Below the pieces are notes generated by a model. It searched no databases. It saw only the letters and a list, made by a program, of their open reading frames with translations, and was not told where the DNA came from. Source: Moraxellaceae bacterium UBA2477 (lineage in GTDB: Bacteria > Pseudomonadota > Gammaproteobacteria > Pseudomonadales > Moraxellaceae). Taken from it: 42,600 bases of DNA. Positions 35,259-42,600 of the stretch are shown here, one piece after another. The stretch is taken from NCBI GenBank assembly GCA_002342025.1, contig DDPD01000084.1:1-42600 (forward strand), written 5' to 3'. Numbering within the stretch: position 1 is the first letter of the stretch; the number at the start of each line of letters is the position of its first letter. The position numbers and the translations under genes were made by a program.

Positions 35259-35657
35259 TCAGGGCTGAGTTGCACGCATCGTGAGTGGCACGATCCAAGC
35301 AACCAGCTGCTCCAAAACAAAACTGGCGAATAGCCAGCGGGCATCGACTTCGCTGAAGCCAATAAACACCGCGGCAAAGAGCAAGGCGGTTAGTACAAAC
35401 TTACCTGCCTCACCCCGATAAAAATTTTTCACAATCTGCTGTGCAGATGTTGCACCGGCATGACGAAAGGCGCGAAACACAAAATACGCCTGACCCACCA
35501 CCGCGATGCCCGCCCCTGCCAGCGCAGATAAGGCCGCATGTTTACCGGCGAGCAAATACGCGATTAGAAAAATCGCTGCCCAAAGCCGGCATTGCCAACG
35601 TAACTGCAGCTTAGCTGGCTTGAAATCGACCAGCGGTTGCGGCTTGCTGACACTCAT
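35259..35657 (-). CDS. atpI: ATP synthase accessory protein AtpI
   Basis: Small membrane protein that heads most atp operons and is thought to help c-ring assembly or magnesium supply. The 132-aa product has four hydrophobic segments (about 25-40, 43-62, 85-102 and 107-124) and the family stretch KNFYRGEAGKFVLTALLFA. It is the first gene after the promoter at 35720-35749. Identification rests on position and this signature; AtpI sequences are otherwise poorly conserved. Confidence 0.9.
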   Translation of the reverse strand: MSVSKPQPLVDFKPAKLQLRWQCRLWAAIFLIAYLLAGKHAALSALAGAGIAVVGQAYFVFRAFRHAGATSAQQIVKNFYRGEAGKFVLTALLFAAVFIGFSEVDARWLFASFVLEQLVAWIVPLTMRATQP

Positions 35658-35719
35658 GCTGCGCTCACTTGGTTAGCTGTCGGCGGCTGGTCAATCGACA
35701 AACCCTTGAAAGCGCGCGG

Positions 35720-35749
35720 ATTATAGATGGCAGTGCGCTTAAAGGGCAA
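35720..35749 (-). promoter_or_regulatory. Sigma-70 promoter of the atp operon
   Basis: On the minus strand TTGCCC (35749-35744), then 18 bp, then a perfect TATAAT (35725-35720). It lies about 62 bp upstream of the atpI start, with no competing hexamers nearby. The whole 155-bp gap 35658-35812 holds nothing else recognised. Confidence 0.7.
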
Positions 35750-35812
35750 CCAATTCACACGGACTTTTCATGACTCGTGCGCCGCGTGGAAAGCGTCGCC
35801 TCACCTTAAACA

Positions 35813-36514
35813 CTACATTTGGTGGATATCTTTCAGCGTAGGCGCTTTATCTTGATATTTTTCCCGTAACGACATTCTTCGCAGCTGACGCAAAGTCTGC
35901 AAAGCGTCATCGGCTAAATTGAAGTTATAGACCACGGCAGGAATTAGGCCGCCCGGCTCTGCGCTACCCCAGAGCTCGATTTTGACGTTGCCGTTGGACT
36001 GCGGCGTTAAACGCCAGCTGCTTTGCACTGAGTGCATACGAATTTTGCCGGCCGTTTCGCGAACATAGCCTGGAACGGCTTGCGAGCGGATCGTCACAAT
36101 ACCGTTACTCTCTAAACGCTCGGACTTCACCACCACTTCGCGGGGCTTAAAAGGATAGGGCAGTTTGTATTGAATATAGATCCACGCCACATTGCCTTGA
36201 CGCTTGATCAACCGAGCCTCGCTCACGCGTGAGGCCCACTGTGGCATGACTGCCACATCACTGAGGACCGCCTCGATGCGTTGAGTCGATCCTTTTATCG
36301 TGGTTACGGCATAAACATCGCGATATTGGCCGCTGGGCCGGTCGTGCAAGTAAACGCGAATCTGACGCGCTGGTTCCTGTCGCTGCAGACGCCAGCCATC
36401 GCCAACGTTGTCGCTGCTAAAGGCTGCCGGTGAAATCCACAGCAAGGACGCAGCGAGCAGCCAAGCCGCTCGCACAGCGCCCCAGCGCTTACTGAATGTG
36501 CGCAAGAATGCCAT
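35813..36514 (-). CDS. Secreted START-domain lipid-binding-like protein
   Basis: Probable periplasmic START/StAR-like domain protein; such domains bind lipids or other hydrophobic ligands, and its ligand is unknown. The ATG at 36514 is chosen because it opens a clean signal peptide (MAFLRTFSKRWGAVRAAWLL, cleavage near AAFSS), giving 233 aa; an upstream codon would only lengthen it. WRLQRQEPARQIRVYLHD starts the domain, with AVLSDVAVMPQWASRV and KPREVVVKSERL inside. It overlaps the end of parB by 26 bp. Placed between parB and atpI, it departs from the Pseudomonas order, in which parB is followed directly by atpI. Confidence 0.82.
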   Translation of the reverse strand: MAFLRTFSKRWGAVRAAWLLAASLLWISPAAFSSDNVGDGWRLQRQEPARQIRVYLHDRPSGQYRDVYAVTTIKGSTQRIEAVLSDVAVMPQWASRVSEARLIKRQGNVAWIYIQYKLPYPFKPREVVVKSERLESNGIVTIRSQAVPGYVRETAGKIRMHSVQSSWRLTPQSNGNVKIELWGSAEPGGLIPAVVYNFNLADDALQTLRQLRRMSLREKYQDKAPTLKDIHQM

Positions 36515-37376
36515 CGAGCTCGTCAAGCGAGTTATAGCTAATGACCAAACGGCCTTTGCCTTTCGCGTTGCAGTCAATTTTCACCACAGCACCCAACTGC
36601 GAGGACAAACGATCCTGCAGCTGTCGCACATTGGGATCAGGCTTGCGCTCACCCGCCGCAGGCTTTTCAGCCAGCAGCTGTCGAACCAAGGACTCTGCCT
36701 GGCGAACCGTCATACCCTTATCAATAATTTGCCGTGCCGCCAGCAACTGCTGCGCCGAGGTCAGAGCCAGCAAAGCGCGGGCATGGCCCATATCTAAATC
36801 GCCGTGCGCGAGGGAGCGCTTAACTTCTTCGTTCAAGCCGAGCAGACGCAATAAATTACTCACCGCTGCACGCGACTTGCCCACGGCGTCGGCAACCTCT
36901 TGATGCGTGAGCTTGAACTCCTCAGCAAAGCGCTGCATGGCTAAGGCTTCTTCCAGCGGATTCAGGTCTTCACGCTGAATGTTTTCGATCAGCGCCAGCG
37001 CAATTGCCGCTTCATCGCTGAAGTCACGGATCAGCGCGGGGACTTTATCCAGCTGCGCGAGTTGTGCGGCACGCCAACGGCGCTCACCGGCAATAATTTC
37101 GTAGCGCTGCTCGCCAATTTCGCGCACCACAATCGGCTGCAAAATACCCTGCGCCTTAATCGAGTCGGCGAGCTCTTGCAGGGCCTCGGGGTCCATATCC
37201 CGACGGGGCTGATAACGACCACGCGATAAAAATTCGACGGGCAATAGTTTCAGCTCACCTTCTGGAGGCAAGCCAGCGGCAACTGCAGTGACCTCTTCTT
37301 GAACCTTACGCACGGTGCCCAGCAAGGCATCGAGCCCTCGATTCCCGCCTAACCCGCGCTTCTTAATGGTCGACAT
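36489..37376 (-). CDS. parB: Chromosome-partitioning protein ParB
   Basis: CTP-dependent DNA clamp that loads at parS near the origin and works with ParA. The 295-aa product starts with a basic tail (MSTIKKRGLGGNRGLDALLG). PIVVREIGEQRYEIIAGERRWRAAQL (about 85-110) contains the CTP-binding GERRWRA box, and the helix-turn-helix HQEVADAVGKSRAAVSNLLRLL lies near 150-172. The C-terminal dimer domain follows. It is 36 bp downstream of parA. No perfect parS was found in the window. Confidence 0.96.
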   Translation of the reverse strand: MSTIKKRGLGGNRGLDALLGTVRKVQEEVTAVAAGLPPEGELKLLPVEFLSRGRYQPRRDMDPEALQELADSIKAQGILQPIVVREIGEQRYEIIAGERRWRAAQLAQLDKVPALIRDFSDEAAIALALIENIQREDLNPLEEALAMQRFAEEFKLTHQEVADAVGKSRAAVSNLLRLLGLNEEVKRSLAHGDLDMGHARALLALTSAQQLLAARQIIDKGMTVRQAESLVRQLLAEKPAAGERKPDPNVRQLQDRLSSQLGAVVKIDCNAKGKGRLVISYNSLDELDGILAHIQ

Positions 37377-37412
37377 AGCGTTATTGTTCTCGTCTATCGA
37401 TGGCTGGGCGAA

Positions 37413-38180
37413 TTACGCGCGCTTTTGTCGGCGCAATAGCTCGGAGGCTAAGGCTAAATAGGCCATAGCACCGCGTGAGCTTTTATCGTACTGCAATACC
37501 GGCACGCCATGCGCTGGCGCCTCGGCCAAACGGACATTGCGAGGAATAATCGTGTTCAATACGCGATCACCAAAATGGCTGATCAACTCTTTCGACACAT
37601 CATTGGCCAAGGTATTACGCGGATCAAACATGGTGCGCAAAATACCGGCGATATGCAGATTCGGGTTAGCTGTTTCAGCAACGCGGTTGATGGTTTCTGT
37701 CAGTGCCGCCAAGCCTTCAAGGGCGTAATACTCACACTGCATGGGAATAATGACGCCATCGGCTGCCACAAGCCCGTTCAGCGTCAGCATGCTGAGAGAT
37801 GGCGCACAGTCGATGATGATGCTGTCGTAGCGGCCCACCAACGGTGCCAACGCTTCTTTTAAGCGCTGCTCCTTTCGCGGTACATCTAACAGCTCCACCT
37901 CAGCCGCGGTCAGATCGCCATTGGCCGGCAGCAAATCATAGCCGCCGGGCGATGCCTGAATGACTTCAGCGGCGGTGACTTCGCCTAACAACACATCATA
38001 AACACTGCGCGTCAGATCGTGCTTGCTAATGCCTGAGCCTGTCGTGGTGTTGCCCTGGGGATCGAGATCCACCAACAGCACCCGGCGACGTGTCGCGGCT
38101 AACGAAGCGGCCAAATTGACACTGGTGGTGGTTTTACCGACACCGCCTTTCTGGTTCGCGACTGCAAAAATCTTATCCAT
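37413..38180 (-). CDS. parA: Chromosome-partitioning ATPase ParA (Soj)
   Basis: Deviant Walker A ATPase that moves the origin region with ParB. The 255-aa product has KGGVGKTTTSVNLA (10-23), the second motif VDLDPQGNTTTGSG (38-51), DCAPSLSMLTLNG near 120 and IIPRNVRLAEAPAHGVPV near 208-225. There is no N-terminal DNA-binding extension, so it is the chromosomal Soj type rather than the plasmid type. It lies 36 bp after rsmG and 36 bp before parB. Confidence 0.97.
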   Translation of the reverse strand: MDKIFAVANQKGGVGKTTTSVNLAASLAATRRRVLLVDLDPQGNTTTGSGISKHDLTRSVYDVLLGEVTAAEVIQASPGGYDLLPANGDLTAAEVELLDVPRKEQRLKEALAPLVGRYDSIIIDCAPSLSMLTLNGLVAADGVIIPMQCEYYALEGLAALTETINRVAETANPNLHIAGILRTMFDPRNTLANDVSKELISHFGDRVLNTIIPRNVRLAEAPAHGVPVLQYDKSSRGAMAYLALASELLRRQKRA

Positions 38181-38216
38181 GTATTTCCCCGCCGATCACC
38201 TATGGATGTCGGACTT

Positions 38217-38870
38217 TTAAGACACGGGCCGCAACACAATCAGGTGTCGAGCATCAGCGACAAAGGGTACTCGCAAAGCGGGGGTGTTTTCGAGTGCTGC
38301 GTTCACCGGTAGCTCAGCTATTTCATCGTGAGGCACATGGCCCTTCATGGCTAACCAGCGCCCATTGGGGGCCAATAGATGCGCGGTGCCATTCACCATG
38401 TCGGCCAAACTGGCGAAAGCGCGACTGCAAACTTGAGCATATTGGCCCTGATGTTCCTCACAGCGTGCATTCACGACCGTCACGCGCTGCATGCCCATAT
38501 CAGCAGCCATTTGCTTCAGAAATCGCGTTTTCTTGCCATTCGAATCCAGCAATGTGATGTCTTGCTCCGGATGCACCAGCGCTAAAATAAAACCTGGCAA
38601 GCCGGCACCCGTGCCAATATCAATCAGACTCTCACGGCTGATCAGGGGCAGCACGCTGAGGCTATCGAGCAGATGTTTATCGACCATGACCAGTGGATCA
38701 CGAATTGCGGTCAGGTTAAACGCTTGATTCCACTTCACCAGCCCCACGAGGTAGGTCATCAAACGGGCAACCACGGCCTCATCCAACGCCAAGCCCATCG
38801 CGTGGACGCCTTCACGCAGACGCGCTTCCGCTACTTTTGGCCAATCCGCCGCTAACCGTTGCTGCGCCAT
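38217..38870 (-). CDS. rsmG: 16S rRNA (guanine(527)-N7)-methyltransferase RsmG
   Basis: Methylates N7 of G527 in 16S rRNA using SAM; its loss gives low-level streptomycin resistance. The 217-aa product has the SAM motif LIDIGTGAGLPGFILALVHP (about 83-102), LLDSNGKKTRFLKQM near 109-123 and RAFASLADMV near 150, the family's RA-A-L motif. It starts 9 bp after the mnmG stop, the standard gidA-gidB pair. Confidence 0.96.
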   Translation of the reverse strand: MAQQRLAADWPKVAEARLREGVHAMGLALDEAVVARLMTYLVGLVKWNQAFNLTAIRDPLVMVDKHLLDSLSVLPLISRESLIDIGTGAGLPGFILALVHPEQDITLLDSNGKKTRFLKQMAADMGMQRVTVVNARCEEHQGQYAQVCSRAFASLADMVNGTAHLLAPNGRWLAMKGHVPHDEIAELPVNAALENTPALRVPFVADARHLIVLRPVS

Positions 38871-38879
38871 AGTTCGCCC

Positions 38880-40811
38880 TTAGACCGGTTGGGGCGTGCG
38901 CACACGCCCGTGCTTTTTCAGCGTAATTAACAACAGTGACACGGCGGCGTGAGTGATCCCCGGAATTCGGCCAGCTTGCGCCAGCGTTTCCGGCCTGGCC
39001 GCCTTTAATTTGGCGCGCACTTCGTTCGATAGGCCTTGCACGGCGTCGTAGTCAAAATCGAGCGGCAAGGACAAGCCTTCTTGGGCGCGCAAACGAGCCA
39101 CTTCATCACTCTGGCGATCCACATAACCGGCGTATTTCACCGCAATTTCAATTTGCTCACCGATGGCTTCACGCATTTCCACGGCATCTACCGCCATGGC
39201 ACCGGGCTCGGCTAAGCCGCCCGTGTCTGGCACTAATTCAGCCAACTGCGCATAGGTCACTTGCGGGCGTTTTAGCAGATCATGGAGATTGCTTTCGCGA
39301 TTCAATTCCTGGCCGGTCAATGCCGTAAAGGCCTGCGCTCCGGTACTGCCCGGATGCAACCAAGCGCTTTTTAAACGCTGACTTTCGCGCTCAATGGCTT
39401 CCTGTTTCGCGCAATAGGCAGCCCAGCGCACATCATCCACCAAGCCCAAGGCACGGCCCTGCTCGGTCAAGCGTTGGTCAGCGTTGTCTTCACGCAGCAT
39501 CAGGCGATATTCAGCTCGCGAGGTGAACATGCGATACGGCTCTTTAGTCCCTAGCGTGATGAGGTCATCCACCAACACACCGAGATAGGCCTGATCACGC
39601 GTGGGGTACCAGCCCGGCTTGTCCTGCGCACGCAGTCCCGCGTTAACGCCCGCGAGCAAGCCCTGCGCGCCAGCCTCTTCATAACCCGTGGTGCCGTTAA
39701 TCTGGCCCGCGAAAAACAAGTTATGAATCACGCGAGTTTCTAAGCTGTGCTTGAGGTCACGCGGATCAAAATAATCGTATTCAATGGCATAGCCGGGGCG
39801 CGTGATGTGGGCATTTTCCATGCCGCGTATTGAGCGCACCAAGGCCATTTGAATATCAAACGGCAGGCTCGTGGAAATACCGTTGGGGTAAAGCTCGTGT
39901 GTGCTCAGGCCTTCCGGCTCGATGAACACCTGATGCGAATCTTTGTCGGCGAAGCGATGGATTTTGTCTTCAATCGATGGGCAGTAGCGCGGCCCCACAC
40001 CCTCGATGACGCCGGTGTACATCGGCGAGCGGTCGAGGCCACTGCGAATAATGTCGTGCGTTTGCAGGTTGGTGTGAGTGATCCAGCAGTTCACCTGCTC
40101 CGGGTGCATGGCACGCGTGCCGAGGAAGGACATGACCGGGCGCGGGGTGTCGCCGGGCTGGGCCTGCATCACCGAGAAATCCACCGATTTGGCATCGATG
40201 CGCGGCGGCGTGCCGGTCTTCAGGCGGCCCACGCGCAGCGGCAACTCGCGCAGACGATTGGCCAGCGCGATCGATGGCGGATCGCCGGCACGGCCACCAC
40301 GATGATTTTCCAGGCCGATATGAATCGTGCCGCCCAAGAAAGTGCCGGTGGTCAGCACCACGGTCTTAGTGCTGAAGCGGATGCCCGTTTGTGTGATCAC
40401 ACCCTTAACGGTGTCGCCCTCGACCACAAGATCGTCAGCAGCCTGCTGGAAGATGTCGAGATTCGGCTGGTTTTCCAGCACGGAACGAATCGCCGCCTTG
40501 TACAGTGCACGATCCGCCTGGGCTCGCGTGGCACGCACGGCTGGCCCCTTGCGGCCATTGAGCACACGGAATTGGATGCCAGCGCGATCCGTGGCCAGCG
40601 CCATAGCGCCGCCGAGGGCGTCGATCTCTTTCACCAGATGCGACTTACCAATGCCGCCGATGGCCGGGTTACAGCTCATTTGCCCCAGCGTTTCCACGTT
40701 ATGGGTGAGCAGCAAGGTTTGGCAGCCCATGCGTGCCGCCGCCAAGGCTGCTTCCGTACCGGCGTGGCCGCCACCGATAACGATGACATCGTAAGTCTTG
40801 GGATAATGCAT
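38880..40811 (-). CDS. mnmG: tRNA uridine-5-carboxymethylaminomethyl modification enzyme MnmG (GidA)
   Basis: FAD enzyme that, with MnmE, puts the cmnm5 group on U34 of several tRNAs. The ATG at 40811 (MHYPKTYDVIVIGGGHAG) is preferred to a GTG four codons upstream, since homologs begin there; 643 aa. Signatures: GGGHAGTEAALAAARMG (FAD), SCNPAIGGIGKSHLVKEIDALGG (about 46-68), GTFLGGTIHIG near 155 and GQINGTTGYEEAGAQGL near 370. The C-terminal domain that binds MnmE follows. It is the first gene of mnmG-rsmG-parA-parB. MnmE is not in the window. Confidence 0.97.
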   Translation of the reverse strand: MHYPKTYDVIVIGGGHAGTEAALAAARMGCQTLLLTHNVETLGQMSCNPAIGGIGKSHLVKEIDALGGAMALATDRAGIQFRVLNGRKGPAVRATRAQADRALYKAAIRSVLENQPNLDIFQQAADDLVVEGDTVKGVITQTGIRFSTKTVVLTTGTFLGGTIHIGLENHRGGRAGDPPSIALANRLRELPLRVGRLKTGTPPRIDAKSVDFSVMQAQPGDTPRPVMSFLGTRAMHPEQVNCWITHTNLQTHDIIRSGLDRSPMYTGVIEGVGPRYCPSIEDKIHRFADKDSHQVFIEPEGLSTHELYPNGISTSLPFDIQMALVRSIRGMENAHITRPGYAIEYDYFDPRDLKHSLETRVIHNLFFAGQINGTTGYEEAGAQGLLAGVNAGLRAQDKPGWYPTRDQAYLGVLVDDLITLGTKEPYRMFTSRAEYRLMLREDNADQRLTEQGRALGLVDDVRWAAYCAKQEAIERESQRLKSAWLHPGSTGAQAFTALTGQELNRESNLHDLLKRPQVTYAQLAELVPDTGGLAEPGAMAVDAVEMREAIGEQIEIAVKYAGYVDRQSDEVARLRAQEGLSLPLDFDYDAVQGLSNEVRAKLKAARPETLAQAGRIPGITHAAVSLLLITLKKHGRVRTPQPV

Positions 40812-40882
40812 GGCGGTATCCACTCAACATGAGCCGGCGCAAGGCCAGGCGGCGACCCGAAGGCCAAGAAAAAGGGGACGCG

Positions 40883-40888
40883 ATTATA
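40883..40888 (-). promoter_or_regulatory. Candidate -10 element of the mnmG promoter
   Basis: A perfect TATAAT on the minus strand, 72 bp upstream of the mnmG ATG. No good -35 sits at the right distance (CTGGCG at 18 bp is weak), so the promoter is supported mainly by the hexamer and by the 125-bp gap between mnmG and yceI. Confidence 0.45.
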
Positions 40889-40936
40889 GGGCGACGCCCC
40901 AGACCTCGCCAGTACAAATTTTAATCGCCTTGGCGC

Positions 40937-41596
40937 TTAGGGCGCTGCAAACTGGGCTTTTGCTTCTCGTGCTCTTACCTGCAAAACAATCTGCATTTCA
41001 TCGCCAACAATGCCCAGCATTTTGTTCATGCCAAAATCGCTGCGACGAAAACGACTTGTCGCTGTTAGAGCGCCGGAACTTAGCGGATTGCCCTGACCGT
41101 CGTGCGCCACCTTTGCGCTCAGCACGATCGGCCGCGTGATGCCATTGACGGTCAACTCGCCGATCAAACTAAATTCTCGTGTGTCCTTCTTCAAGTGCAT
41201 CATTTCGGTACTGCGAAAGTGCATGTACGGAAACTTATCCGGCTGAAAGTAATCACCTGTTCCGAGTAGGGTGCGATCAATCACCGGCATAAACGTCTTC
41301 AACGTCGCCACCGGAATTCGCACATCCACTTTCGCCGCCTCTGGCTGATCTAGGTCGCAGAGAATGGTGCCGGTGGCTTGGCTAAACTGGCCTCGCGGAC
41401 TCAGCATACCCATGTAGGTCCAATGAAACCCGATACGTGTAGCGTCTGAGTCGATGACATAGGTCACCCAACGCTCCGCTTGCGCAGAGCCCACGCTGAA
41501 GGCTAGTGCCGCCGCCAGTAGCCAAGAACTCACTGCAATAGCTCGCGGACTCCGGCTAGCGCCACTGACTAGGGCGTACTTCAATTTGACGGCCAT
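40937..41596 (-). CDS. YceI-family periplasmic lipocalin-like protein
   Basis: YceI-fold proteins are periplasmic beta-barrels that bind long isoprenoid or lipid molecules; the physiological role is uncertain. The ATG at 41596 gives 219 aa with a signal peptide (VSSWLLAAALAFSVGSAQAE). Domain features are WVTYVIDSDATRIGFHWTYMG at the start of the barrel, HLKKDTREFSLIGELTVNGITRPI in the middle and SRFRRSDFGMNKMLGIVGDEMQI near the end. It overlaps the yaeQ stop by 41 bp, so the two are probably cotranscribed. Confidence 0.87.
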   Translation of the reverse strand: MAVKLKYALVSGASRSPRAIAVSSWLLAAALAFSVGSAQAERWVTYVIDSDATRIGFHWTYMGMLSPRGQFSQATGTILCDLDQPEAAKVDVRIPVATLKTFMPVIDRTLLGTGDYFQPDKFPYMHFRSTEMMHLKKDTREFSLIGELTVNGITRPIVLSAKVAHDGQGNPLSSGALTATSRFRRSDFGMNKMLGIVGDEMQIVLQVRAREAKAQFAAP

Positions 41597-42092
41597 CCAC
41601 ACTAATCCAAGTCGTGCCATCTTGAATGGTGACCTGCCAATCCAAACCACGAGACGCTGAGCTTGCTAAATCCATTGTGACCGCCTCCGGCAGATGCAAC
41701 ACCGTGAGGTTTTCAAACCGCTGAACGCTGGCGCGTAGTTTTTCCCACCAGATTGGCGGCGCACGATCACCATAGGTCACTACGGTACAGCGCTCGGCAC
41801 GATTGCAGCCTTTACGAATGCGCGTTTCGTCGGGCATGCCCAGAATAATCCAGTGCTTTACTTCGCCAGTCAGGTCTTTCTGCCAAAGATCAGGCTCGTC
41901 TTCACTGCTCAGGCCACGCGTAAACTGCATGTCATCACTGGCAAACAGGGCAAACGTGAGCAGCCGCACCATCAGCCGCTCCTCGGTTTCCGAAGGGTGG
42001 CAGGCCATGGTCAGTACGTGATCGGCATAGTAGTCACGATCCATGTCCGCCACATTCAGCTGGACTTTATAGACCGTTGATTTAAGCGCCAT
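41556..42092 (-). CDS. yaeQ: YaeQ family protein
   Basis: YaeQ proteins have a PD-(D/E)xK-nuclease-like fold; E. coli YaeQ was reported as a suppressor of the rfaH phenotype, but its true role is unclear. The 178-aa product matches the family length (about 180). It starts MALKSTVYKVQLNVADMDRDYY and has HPSETEERLMVRLLTFA (about 32-48), QFTRGLSSEDEPDLW (56-70), LGMPDETRIRKGC (84-96) and VTIQDGTTWISVDG near 154-168. It lies 11 bp after dbpA on the same strand. Confidence 0.9.
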   Translation of the reverse strand: MALKSTVYKVQLNVADMDRDYYADHVLTMACHPSETEERLMVRLLTFALFASDDMQFTRGLSSEDEPDLWQKDLTGEVKHWIILGMPDETRIRKGCNRAERCTVVTYGDRAPPIWWEKLRASVQRFENLTVLHLPEAVTMDLASSASRGLDWQVTIQDGTTWISVDGRQIEVRPSQWR

Positions 42093-42103
42093 GATGCTCG
42101 CCT

Positions 42104-42600
42104 TTACGCCAGCACACGGGCTTTGAAATTGCGGCCCTTCAGGCCCGCATCAGCAAGACGACGCAACGCCGCTGGCGCCACTTCGCGATCCACGGCCACA
42201 TAGGTGTGGAGGTCGAAAATATCAATCTTGCCCACGTTTGCGCCGGGCACACCGCCCTCGCCGGTTAATGCACCCAAGACATCACCTGGGCGCAATTTGT
42301 CTTTGCGGCCGCCGTTGATTTGCAAGGTGACACGGCGAGGCGCCGGAATTTTCGACAACACATTAATCGTCGGTAAGTCCTGCCAAACCGGCGTGATGTC
42401 TTGGTATTCAGCAATGGCTAAGGTGCGATGCGACTCCGCAGGCGCACACAGGCTCAATGCCAATCCGGTTTGACCCGCGCGACCCGTTCGGCCGATGCGA
42501 TGCACATGCGTTTCGGGGTCAAAGGCCATTTCCACGTTAATCACCGCGGCCAGATCCTTTACATCTAGCCCGCGCGCGGCCACGTCCGTGGCCACCAACA
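42104..42600 (-). CDS. dbpA: ATP-dependent RNA helicase DbpA (C-terminal part)
   Basis: DEAD-box helicase acting on 23S rRNA during large-subunit assembly. The window holds the last 165 codons; the 5' part lies beyond 42600. Visible are the second RecA domain motifs VATDVAARGLDVKDL and HRIGRTGRAG. Then comes the DbpA-type RNA-binding domain with LQINGGRKDKLRPGDVLGALTGEGG, GANVGKIDIFDLHTYVAVDR and a LKGRNFKARVL end. This RRM-like domain separates DbpA from other DEAD-box helicases. Confidence 0.92.
   Translation of the reverse strand, partial: LVATDVAARGLDVKDLAAVINVEMAFDPETHVHRIGRTGRAGQTGLALSLCAPAESHRTLAIAEYQDITPVWQDLPTINVLSKIPAPRRVTLQINGGRKDKLRPGDVLGALTGEGGVPGANVGKIDIFDLHTYVAVDREVAPAALRRLADAGLKGRNFKARVLA

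Noticed and set aside
40824..40936. The gap upstream of mnmG as a possible replication origin.
   Set aside because: It is only about 125 bp, with no DnaA boxes or A+T-rich repeats, so the origin must lie elsewhere.

Overview
The window looks like part of a gammaproteobacterial chromosome near the replication origin, broken by one accessory island. The evidence is the gene order mnmG-rsmG-parA-parB-...-atpIBEFHAGDC-...-glmU-glmS, which resembles the origin-proximal layout of Pseudomonas and its relatives. A long PstC with an N-terminal periplasmic domain, a CstA/YbdD pair and UvrD also fit. I cannot name the genus. No rRNA, tRNA, CRISPR array, transposase or integrase was found.

Layout. 1-3989 holds the phosphate-uptake genes pstS-pstC-pstA (minus strand; pstA is cut by the window edge). 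Diverging from pstS is a small secreted protein, and PhoB-box-like 11-bp repeats face both ways in the shared intergenic region. 4054-10504 is ordinary chromosome: a YciA-like thioesterase, uvrD, a six-TM PAS-GGDEF-EAL regulator, truC and a small membrane protein. 10620-10865 is a decayed thioesterase gene with a large internal deletion, at the left edge of the island.

The island (about 10950-22440) has two parts. The first is a minus-strand composite type I restriction-modification operon. Its order in transcription is a 311-aa membrane/SH3-like protein, hsdR, hsdS, a PrrC-like anticodon-nuclease candidate, a RhuM-family gene, an 84-aa protein, hsdM and a 148-aa unknown. The genes from hsdR to hsdM overlap or abut at every junction, so they are probably translated as a coupled set. 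The second part, immediately upstream, is a two-cassette integron remnant with no integrase in view. Its recombination core sites can be paired exactly: cassette start GTTAGCT with AGCTAAC in its own attC, then GTTAGGC with GCCTAAC. One cassette encodes an A+T-rich three-helix membrane protein. The other encodes a ~176-aa protein disabled by a one-base frameshift at its start, which resembles the 148-aa protein at the end of the RM operon.

From 22449 the core chromosome resumes on the minus strand: ybdD/yjiX-cstA (pyruvate/peptide uptake), glmS and glmU (UDP-GlcNAc synthesis), a CBS-pair protein, the complete F1Fo ATP synthase operon with a good sigma-70 promoter and an intrinsic terminator, a secreted START-domain protein, parB-parA (chromosome partition), rsmG and mnmG (rRNA and tRNA modification). 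The right end carries yceI, yaeQ and the 3' part of dbpA.

The most interesting parts are the composite RM/anticodon-nuclease operon, the cassette pair beside it with a related protein in each, and the divergent Pho-type promoter of the small secreted protein.
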